Positions 1-6,000 of a DNA stretch of 6,464 bases are shown here, piece by piece. Source of the DNA: Acidobacteriota bacterium (GTDB taxonomy: Bacteria > Acidobacteriota > Terriglobia > Terriglobales > Acidobacteriaceae). The notes beneath the pieces were generated by a model. The model worked only from the letters and a program-made list of their open reading frames with translations. It did no database searches and had not been told where the DNA came from. Location of the stretch: assembly GCA_021811745.1 (NCBI GenBank), contig JAJZNH010000166.1, forward strand, positions 1-6,464, in the 5' to 3' direction. Position 1 is the first letter of the stretch. Each line of letters starts with the position of its first letter. The position numbers and the translations under genes are program-made.

Positions 1-132
1 CATGTTCTGGACGGTTCGCGGCGCCAACTCCATCATCGCCCTCCGCTGCTGCTACCTCAACGGACGCTTCGAGGATTACTGGGCGCCGCGCCGCCTGACT
101 TCCACTTCTATGTCGCACACCCGTGGACTTGA
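1..132 (+). pseudogene. ISKra4-like transposase, C-terminal remnant, probably frameshifted
   Basis: This is the 3' end of a transposase whose body lies outside the window. The frame starting at position 2 reads FWTVRGANSIIALRCC, then LNGRFEDYW, which I recognise as the conserved C-terminal block of ISKra4-family transposases (recognition from memory). After the codons for DYWAPRR (about position 94) this frame turns into unlike sequence and stays open to 262, running into the 3' end of the oppositely oriented gene. In the neighbouring frame, from position 97, the codons read DFHFYVAHPWT and then TGA (130-132), which looks like a natural transposase end. I therefore infer a one- or two-base indel between about 83 and 97. 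Whether the upstream part is intact cannot be seen. The family call is fairly sure; the frameshift is an inference. Confidence 0.6.
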
Positions 133-154
133 ACTCGACGGAGTAAAAGTCCAC
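123..154. repeat. Stem-loop over the transposase stop
   Basis: GTGGACTT (123-130) is perfectly complementary in reverse to AAGTCCAC (147-154). Inside it, ACTC (133-136) pairs with GAGT (141-144) around a GACG loop, with a 2x2 internal loop between the two stems. Neither strand has a T-tract after the stem, so it is not a standard intrinsic terminator. It lies between the convergent transposase remnant and the small secreted-protein gene. It may belong to the right end of the insertion sequence or help block read-through. The pairing is seen; the role is not known. Confidence 0.55.
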
Positions 155-215
155 CTGGCATATCGACAATCGACTTCAGCCGAGAATCATCGACGTAGTC
201 TGGAAGCTGCTGTCG

Positions 216-599
216 TTACTGAGCCGGAGCAGCGGAGCCTGCGGAAGCGCGGGTGGCTGTAAACTCCACCGGCGGCCGATTACCGCGCTGGCGCGAAAAC
301 TTGATCGTCTCTCCCTCGGCCTTCCCGCTATAGTTGAGCTTCACTTGTCTTTTGCCTTTCATCACCTGCGTGAAGGTAATGGTATCGCCATCCACCTTGC
401 CGTTGGTAATATCCACGTTGCCGCGCGGAGTCGTGATGGTGCCGGTAACGGCGGACCCCTCCACATGAAGATTAAAGACGAGGTTTTGCGAGCCGCGCGG
501 TCCGCTTACTTCCGCCGTCCATTTGCCGTTGAAATCGGCCGCCAATGCCGATGCCGCCGCGAGCACGAACAATAAAACTGCGATTCCCAGCTTGCGCAT
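216..599 (-). CDS. Small secreted protein of unknown function
   Basis: A 127-residue protein with a clear signal peptide: MRK, a hydrophobic core GIAVLLFVLAAA, and a likely signal peptidase I site after SALA (residues 17-20). The mature part, about 107 residues, begins ADFNGKW and consists of alternating short beta-strand-like segments with glycines (FNLHVEGSAVTGTI, VDITNGKVDGDTITF, LNYSGKAEGETIKF). This suggests a small beta-sheet or barrel fold, and the tail is low-complexity Ala/Ser/Pro. I recall similar small exported proteins in Acidobacteriota and Planctomycetes genomes but know of no function. Start choice: the ATG at 599 begins the signal peptide directly, with AGGAG at 616-612, a rather long 12-nt spacer. 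The in-frame ATG at 611 (MANIMRK) lies only 1 nt from that site, and the frame stays open to 677, but both longer forms would push charged residues before the signal. It is divergent from the efflux operon and probably unrelated to it. Confidence 0.75.
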   Translation of the reverse strand: MRKLGIAVLLFVLAAASALAADFNGKWTAEVSGPRGSQNLVFNLHVEGSAVTGTITTPRGNVDITNGKVDGDTITFTQVMKGKRQVKLNYSGKAEGETIKFSRQRGNRPPVEFTATRASAGSAAPAQ

Positions 600-741
600 G
601 ATGTTAGCCATTCTCCTGAAAACTGATTGCCCCGGGCGCCGAAACCGGAGAGGTAGTGCGCGGATTAAGATCAGCACAATCCTCTCCCGCTCCCGATTGC
701 CCCTGGACTTTGGTTGGTTCTATCCAGAAGGACGAAATCCA

Positions 742-1005
742 CAGATCAACGGGTTACGGCGAATAGAATTTTTTCACGATTTGCGGACGATTCAACGTGG
801 CTCGACGGCTACAGGCTGGAAGGCCGGCACATCGGGCGCGGTCCGTTCGATCCCAATCGCGAAGCCACCTTCCGCGGCCACTGGCGCGCACAGCCTGGCC
901 AGATCAACGGGAACTCATCAGCAAATCCGCCGTTATCTGATTTCCGCGCCCAAAGCGGTTGAGAAATCCGCCCTCTAACCTCAAGCGAATCAACGGGCTA
1001 ACCTC
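742..1005 (+). repeat. Interspersed short repeats (ATCAACGGG core)
   Basis: The 12-mer CAGATCAACGGG occurs at 742-753 and 900-911, and its core ATCAACGGG again at 989-997, all in the same orientation. AAATCCGCC occurs at 923-931 and 964-972, with AAATCC also at 736-741 just before the first 12-mer. CTAACCTC occurs at 975-982 and 998-1005, and the two halves resemble a diverged tandem unit of about 22 bp. These words look like the debris of a repeated element or a cluster of binding sites. No terminal repeats or target duplications are evident. The matches are seen; the meaning is open. Confidence 0.4.
939..968. repeat. Bulged inverted repeat in the intergenic region
   Basis: GATTT (939-943) pairs with AAATC (964-968), and CCGC (944-947) pairs with GCGG (955-958), closing a 7-nt loop and leaving a 5-nt bulge (959-963) on one side. 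No T-tract follows. It overlaps one of the AAATCCGCC repeat copies. It is too weak to assign a role. Confidence 0.25.
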
Positions 1006-1138
1006 CGCGATCCAACCGCTACAAGACCGGTGGCTTCGGAAACGGCGCCGCCAAAACAACATAATTGAGAAGACTTGAGGCGACGCCGGCTTTCGAAGAG
1101 GAATCGGCTTTGGCAAGTACGGCAGGCGTTCTACTCCC

Positions 1139-1204
1139 ATAGGATGCCCGCCTCTCAGCATGCACATAAACGTCACAACCCCGGAGGCACCATGGGCATC
1201 CTAT
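1139..1204 (+). promoter_or_regulatory. 11-bp inverted repeat before the repressor gene: operator or SD-masking RNA hairpin
   Basis: ATAGGATGCCC (1139-1149) is the exact reverse complement of GGGCATCCTAT (1194-1204). Directly inside, GCCTC (1150-1154) pairs with GAGGC (1184-1188), leaving ACCAT (1189-1193) as a bulge. As RNA, this 16-bp structure would bury most of the GGAGG Shine-Dalgarno (1183-1187) and the G of the minicistron ATG (1192-1194). As DNA, two inverted sites about five helical turns apart (55 bp start to start) before a TetR-family gene fit an autoregulatory operator pair, and the left arm contains the -10-like word TAGGAT. The pairing is read directly from the sequence; which of the two roles applies is inference. 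Confidence 0.5.
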
Positions 1205-1218
1205 ATGCCATAACATGA
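1192..1218 (+). CDS. Putative 8-residue leader peptide, coupled to the repressor
   Basis: A minimal reading frame, MGILYAIT, begins at the ATG at 1192, four bases after a strong GGAGG (1183-1187). Its TGA stop (1216-1218) overlaps the repressor ATG (1215-1217) in an ATGA junction. The repressor start itself has no recognisable Shine-Dalgarno, so ribosomes finishing this minicistron could reinitiate on it. The Shine-Dalgarno and start lie within the predicted hairpin of 1139-1204, which would make translation of both depend on the RNA fold. The peptide carries no known motif and may matter only as a ribosome-delivery device. A frame this short can arise by chance, so confidence is modest. It has no similarity I can name. 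Confidence 0.35.
   Translation: MGILYAIT
1195..1209. repeat. Local palindrome at the repressor start
   Basis: GGCAT (1195-1199) is complementary in reverse to ATGCC (1205-1209) around the 5-nt spacer CCTAT. It shares bases with the right arm of the long inverted repeat, so in RNA the two pairings exclude each other. In DNA, the 15-bp palindrome is of a size a TetR-type dimer could bind, 5 bp before the repressor ATG. Confidence 0.35.
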
Positions 1219-1823
1219 ATGTGATTTCACGTTCGTCTATTGCGCCGCGGCGGATACCGCAACAGAAACGTGGCGAGCGCCGGGTCAGTGGCTTCCTTTG
1301 CGCCGCGGCTTCGGTGATTGCGGAGATGGGATTCGAGCGGGCGACGATGACAGCAATTGCCGAGCGCGCGCATTCCTCCGTTGGTTCGCTGTATCAGTTT
1401 TTCCCTAACAAACTATCCCTGGCAGAGGAGCTGCGGAATCAGTACGTCAAGAACCTTGAGCAATCCTGGATAGAGCTTGGCCGAATGGCTGCGGCCATGA
1501 GTGCCGAAGACCTCACCTGTCAACTCGTCGAATTGCAGATCGAGATGATGAAGAACCATCCTGTCCTGCTAACGCTCCTGGATGTTCCTCCGATTTCCCA
1601 CGCACGGCGCGAGCTGGTTCGGACGCGAATCGCGGAAGTACTCATTTCACACCAACCCCACATGTCCAGGGCCACGGCGCTGCGCATTGCCTCTGTCGTT
1701 CAGCAGATCAGCCGAGGATTGCTCAGCCTGTACGCGCAGGCCAACGCCAGCGAGAGGATCGCAATCATTGAAGAATTCAAATCGGTTTTGACGGGGTACC
1801 TGGTGCCCAAACTGAAGACGTGA
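1215..1823 (+). CDS. TetR/AcrR-family transcriptional regulator
   Basis: A 202-residue protein of normal TetR-family length. The DNA-binding domain covers about residues 18-72: helix 1 around GFLCAAASVIAEMGFERAT, then TMTAIAERAHSSVGSLYQFF, where AIAERA and SVGSLYQFFPNK form the helix-turn-helix with the recognition helix at about 55-61. The rest (about 75-202) is all-helical and divergent, as expected for the ligand-binding and dimerisation domain. The start is ATG 1215: the frame is closed upstream by TAA at 1167-1169 and offers no other usable start. That ATG lacks its own Shine-Dalgarno and overlaps the leader minicistron stop. A leaderless transcript from TATATG (1202-1207) is another possibility. 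By family it should repress the efflux genes that follow after 69 nt in the same direction, and perhaps itself, with release by a small hydrophobic ligand. The ligand is unknown. Confidence 0.9.
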   Translation: MNVISRSSIAPRRIPQQKRGERRVSGFLCAAASVIAEMGFERATMTAIAERAHSSVGSLYQFFPNKLSLAEELRNQYVKNLEQSWIELGRMAAAMSAEDLTCQLVELQIEMMKNHPVLLTLLDVPPISHARRELVRTRIAEVLISHQPHMSRATALRIASVVQQISRGLLSLYAQANASERIAIIEEFKSVLTGYLVPKLKT

Positions 1824-1860
1824 GAATTTGGATCTCCCATCAATACAGGATGTTCGGGTA

Positions 1861-1886
1861 GCGCTCTGTGTCAGCGCGGAAAGGAG
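1861..1886 (+). promoter_or_regulatory. Small hairpin and Shine-Dalgarno of the adaptor gene
   Basis: GCGCT (1861-1865) pairs with AGCGC (1873-1877) around a 7-nt loop, ending 3 nt before a strong AAGGAG (1881-1886). The Shine-Dalgarno lies 6 nt before a TTG codon (1893-1895) and decides that start, because no in-frame ATG is nearby. The 69-nt gap after the repressor shows no good promoter pair and no T-tract terminator, so read-through from the repressor gene is the simplest reading. Confidence 0.5.
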
Positions 1887-1892
1887 AACAGT

Positions 1893-3053
1893 TTGAGCAC
1901 CACGCACGTCAGCCCCTGGAAAGCGTACAGTCTCTTGTTTGGTATCCTCGGAATCCTTTCATGCGCCGGCTGCAAAAAGACGGCTGCGTCCAAAGCACCG
2001 GCTCGACCGCCGATCGTCGAGGTTGCGAGCGTGGTCCAGAGGAATGTTCCGATTTCCAGCGATTGGGTAGGCACTCTGGAGGGGTACGTCAACGCTCAGA
2101 TCCAGCCGCACGTCACCGGCTACCTCATCAGGCAGGACTATCGCGAAGGATCCTACGTTCAAAAGAATCAAGTTCTGTTTGAAATTGATCCGCGTCCGTT
2201 TCAGGCCGCTTTGGACCAGGCGAAAGGACAACTCGCTGAAGCGAAGGCGGCGCTTGGCGAAGACACGCTGAACGTGAACCGGGACATACCCGAAGCCAAA
2301 GCTCACGCGATTCCGCAAATGCAGCTCGAAACAGACCGGCAGAAGAGGCTAGAGGCGGAAGCCACTGTTCAGGCGGACGAGGCGGCTGTCGAGCAGGCGC
2401 AATTGAACTTGGGTTATACCAGCGTTCGCTCCCTGATCGGCGGAATCGCCGGTGTCGCTCAAGTTCAGGTAGGAAATCTGGTCTCGCCGTCGACCGTTCT
2501 CACAGGCGTTTCCCAGGTGGATCCGATCAAAGCCTATTTCGAGATCAGCGGGGTTGACTGGTTGCGGATGGCCGGAAAGATTGACTCGGGCGATGTAAAT
2601 AGGCCTTCCCGCGTAAAGTCCATCCCGCTTCAGCTCATCCTGTCCAATGGACAGACTTACGGCTATACCGGGCAGACCCTCTTTGCCGACCGAGCCATGA
2701 ATCTGCAAACGGGAACGATACAAATTGTAGGCTCCTTCCCAAATCCCCGCCGGATTCTCCGTCCCGAAGAGACAGCGACCGTGCGCGCGGTTACAGAGGT
2801 GCTGCAAGGCGCGCTTCTGGTTCCCCAGCCTGCGGTGATGCAACTGCAAGGGAGCTACCAGGTAGCGGTGGTCGGCCCCGACAACCGAGTCACCATTCGC
2901 AGCGTTGCAGTGGGGCCGCAGGTCGGCTCCCTCTGGGTGATCAGCCAAGGGCTCAAACCCAACGAGCGCGTCGTTGCGGTTGGCGCTGAGAAGGTGCGGA
3001 CGGGGATGGTGGTCAGGCCTGTTACCTATACTCCAGCGGCGGGGGAAAACTGA
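1893..3053 (+). CDS. RND efflux periplasmic adaptor lipoprotein (AcrA/MexA family)
   Basis: A 386-residue membrane fusion protein that links the inner-membrane pump to the outer-membrane channel. The start is TTG 1893, with AAGGAG 6 nt upstream. Residues 11-23 are hydrophobic and end in ILSC-AGC-KK. A lipid-modified cysteine is likely at C24 (ILSC) or C27 (CAGC); neither is a perfect lipobox. Domains in order: first half of the lipoyl-like domain (about 66-101, QPHVTGYL...EGSYVQKNQVLFEIDPRPF), the alpha-helical hairpin (about 103-172, AALDQAKGQLAEAKAAL to AAVEQAQLNLGYT), second lipoyl half (about 173-204, ending VGNLVSPSTVLT), beta-barrel (about 206-300) and membrane-proximal domain (about 301-380). 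Where relatives usually show VRAPISG, this protein has VRSLIGG. Length and layout are normal for the family. The stop lies 3 nt before the pump gene, so the two are co-translated partners. Confidence 0.95.
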   Translation: MSTTHVSPWKAYSLLFGILGILSCAGCKKTAASKAPARPPIVEVASVVQRNVPISSDWVGTLEGYVNAQIQPHVTGYLIRQDYREGSYVQKNQVLFEIDPRPFQAALDQAKGQLAEAKAALGEDTLNVNRDIPEAKAHAIPQMQLETDRQKRLEAEATVQADEAAVEQAQLNLGYTSVRSLIGGIAGVAQVQVGNLVSPSTVLTGVSQVDPIKAYFEISGVDWLRMAGKIDSGDVNRPSRVKSIPLQLILSNGQTYGYTGQTLFADRAMNLQTGTIQIVGSFPNPRRILRPEETATVRAVTEVLQGALLVPQPAVMQLQGSYQVAVVGPDNRVTIRSVAVGPQVGSLWVISQGLKPNERVVAVGAEKVRTGMVVRPVTYTPAAGEN

Positions 3054-3056
3054 TCG

Positions 3057-6000
3057 ATGTCCAAATTCTTCATCAATCGCCCGATCGTCGCGATCGTGAT
3101 TTCCATTTTGACGGTGATCCTGGGCGTCATTACCATCCTCCGCCTTCCGGTTGCCCAGTTTCCCGATATCACCCCTCCTGAAGTCAAGATCCAGGCCACA
3201 TTTGTTGGCGCCGATGCGGACACCTTGGCGCAATCTGTCGCCACTCCGATCGAAGAACAGATAAGCGGTGTGGACAACATGAATTACATGTGGTCGGTCA
3301 ACGCCACCTCCAACGGCCAGACGACCATGACCGTGGACTTTGCCGTCGGTACCGATCCGAACACCGACTTGATTCTGACTCAAGAGCGTGAGACTCAGGC
3401 TGCTCCTCAATTGCCGGCACAAGTGGCTCAATATGGCGTGACGATCGGGAAATCCACCCATAACCCACTGATGCTCATTGCCCTCTATTCCCCGCATGGC
3501 ACCCATAGCGCGCAGTTTCTGGCCAACTACGCGTATATCAATATCGACGATCCGATTACGCGCGTCCCGGGCGTGGCCAACGTTCAGGTTTTTGGCGCGG
3601 GTCAATACGCAATGAGGATCTGGCTGGATCCGGAAAAGCTGGCCAGGCTGGGAATCACGGCCGCCGATGCGATCAATGCGGTCGAAGCGCAAAACACGGT
3701 AAACCCGGCTGGGCAGATCGGTGGGGAGCCGGTACCCACCGGCCAGCAATATACATACCCCGTGCTGGCTCAGGGACGTCTGGTGACGCCCGAACAGTTC
3801 GGCAATGTCATCGTGCGCGAAAATCCCAATGGCGGCGTTGTGCTCCTGAAGGATGTGGCGAAGATCGAGCTGGGAACGCAGTATTACACGCTGGTGGGCC
3901 GCTTCAACGGAAAACCGAGCGCAGTGGTTGCCGTGTTCCCGCTGCCCGGCGCGAACGCTATCGACACGGCAAACCGCGTCAAGGCGCTCATGGCCCAATG
4001 GAAACCGCGCTTCCCTCAGGACATGGCCTATGCAGTTTCGCTCGACACGACCAGCGCCGTGACCGAAGGTATCAAAGAAATCCTGCTGACGCTTTTGCTC
4101 GCCATCGCCCTGGTAATTCTGGTGGTTTATGTCTTCCTGCAAGGCTGGCGAGCAACTCTGATTCCGCTCCTGGCCGTTCCCGTCTCGTTGATCGGCACGT
4201 TCATCTTGTTCCCCGTCTTCGGCTATTCCATTAACACCCTCACCATGTTCGGCCTGGTGCTGGCCATTGGCCTGGTGGTGGATGACGCTATCGTGGTCGT
4301 CGAAGTCGTGGAGCGCCACATTGAAGAAGGCCTGGCGCCGAAAGATGCCGCTTTCAAAGCGATGGAAGAGATTTCGGGTCCGGTGATCGGCATTGCGCTT
4401 GTCCTTTCTTCCGTCTTTATTCCCACAATATTTATCCCGGGAATCACCGGGCAGCTCTACAAGCAGTTCGCTCTGACGATTGCTGTTTCCGTGATTATTT
4501 CTGCCTTCAACGCTCTCAGTCTTAGCCCTGCCCTGGCCGCGTTGCTGCTGCGGCCGCAAAAATCGCGAGGCCCGCTGGGCTGGTTCTTCGATTGGTTCGA
4601 TCGAGCTTTCATCCGCTGCCGGGAGATCTACATTCGCATCTCGCGGCAATTGATTCGCAAGAGCACCGTCGCAATGGTGCTCCTGGGGCTATCTGTGGCG
4701 GGAGCGATTTACCTATGGGGACGAATACCCTCCGGCTTTTTGCCCATTGAAGACGAGGGCTACGTTTTTGTGAACATGCAGCTTCCGCAGGACGCTTCGC
4801 TGCAGGAAACCAGCGCGGATGCGCGCGTCGTGGAACAGATCCTTGCCCAGACGCCGGGCATCCAGTACGTCACCAGCGTCGTCGGTTTCAGCTTGCTGAG
4901 CTATGTTGAGACCACCTACAATGCCTTCTTTTTTGTTGTCGAAAAGCCATGGAGCCAGCGGACGAAACCGGACGAGCAATATGACGCTATCGTGCACCAC
5001 TTAAATGAAGTACTCCCGCAGCTTCCGCAAGGGACCGTCTTCGCTTTTACCCCGCCCGCCATTCCCGGCGTGGGAACTTCCGGCGGCGTTACGATGGTTC
5101 TCGAAGACAGGAATGGCCAGGGCATTCCCTATCTGGCGGCCAACGTGGATAAGTTCATGGCTGCGGCCCGCAAGCGGCCGGAGATCACCAGCATCAGCAC
5201 CGCATTCAATCCCAGCGTGCCGCAGGAGTTTGTGAATGTAGATCGCATGAAGGCGATGAAGCTCGGCGTTCCCATTGCTGAGATCTATCAGACCATCCAG
5301 ACCTTCATGGGCGGTTATTTCGTGAACTACTTCAATCGCTTCGGCCGGCAATGGCAGGTTTACGTGGAAGGCGCAGGACCATACCGGACAAACACCCGGG
5401 ATCTGAGCCAATATTACGTTCGCAACAACCTCGGACAAATGGTCCCGTTATCGGCGCTGGCCAAATTCGAGCCGCGCTATGGGCCAGAATTTGTCATGCA
5501 TTACGACGAATATAACGCCGCTGAGCTCAATGCCTCCGCAGCCCCTGGTTACAGCTCGATGCAGGCCATGGACACACTGGAGCAGGTCTTCAAGAAAACG
5601 ATGCCGCAGGGCATGGGCTATGACTGGATGGACATGTCGTATCAGGAACAAAAAGCGGAGAGCGGCGTACCACCGATGGCAATTTTCGGAATGTCGTTCC
5701 TTTTCGTATTCCTGATCCTGGCGGCGCTTTATGAAAGCTGGTCGCTGCCGTTCAGCGTACTACTTTCGACGCCCATCGCCGTCCTGGGGGCGTTTGGCAT
5801 GTTGTATTTGCGGCGCGTCGTGGACCTGGCGATCATGCCATCGTACATGGTCGGGCTTGAAAACGACGTGTACGCGCAAATCGGCCTGGTCATGTTGATC
5901 GGCCTTGCCGCCAAGAACGCCATTTTGATCGTCGCCTTTGCCAAGGGGCAGTACGATAAGGGGCGGCCGCTGATGGAAGCCGCCCTGGAAGGAGCGCGTC

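Larger units (their letters stand above)
600..1138. other. Gene-free intergenic stretch between divergent genes
   Basis: No reading frame here has a family I recognise, a good ribosome-binding site and plausible composition together, so I see no supported gene. It should hold the - strand promoter of the secreted-protein gene and the + strand promoter of the repressor, but no strong sigma-70 pair is visible. The best -10-like words on the + strand are CATAAT (1060-1065; a weak TTCGGA lies 19 nt upstream) and TAGGAT (1140-1145, inside the inverted-repeat arm). TTGGCA (1110-1115) is a good -35 word, but only TACTCC follows at a 16-nt distance. Short repeated words are listed separately. Confidence 0.5.

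Noticed and set aside
133..262. Continuation of the transposase frame past the presumed stop
   Set aside because: The residues after about position 97 do not look like the transposase family and the frame runs into the 3' end of the opposite gene; a frameshift explains it better.
662..682. GGATT...AATCC imperfect palindrome near the - strand gene promoter region
   Set aside because: The arms are only 5 bp with an unpaired 11-nt centre; expected by chance in a stretch of this length.
523..978. + strand open frame (151 codons) through the intergenic stretch
   Set aside because: Its first part overlaps the secreted-protein gene in antisense, its composition looks random, and it has no recognisable domain.
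1035..1065. TTCGGA / CATAAT as a promoter for the repressor
   Set aside because: The -10 word is good, but the -35 is poor and the 19-nt spacing is long; mentioned only as a weak candidate in the intergenic entry.
904..1176. - strand open frame (90 codons) upstream of the repressor
   Set aside because: No recognisable domain and no conserved pattern; it covers the repeat cluster and the leader region, so it is better explained as non-coding.
1139..1204. A known metabolite riboswitch class
   Set aside because: I see no conserved core of any riboswitch I know; only the long stem and an alternative pairing.
2349..4649. A 766-codon open frame on the - strand, antisense to the adaptor and pump genes
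   Set aside because: It lies wholly opposite two certain genes. Its product is rich in His, Arg, Asp, Asn and Gln without hydrophobic-core or family patterns, as expected for a shadow of GC-rich coding sequence.
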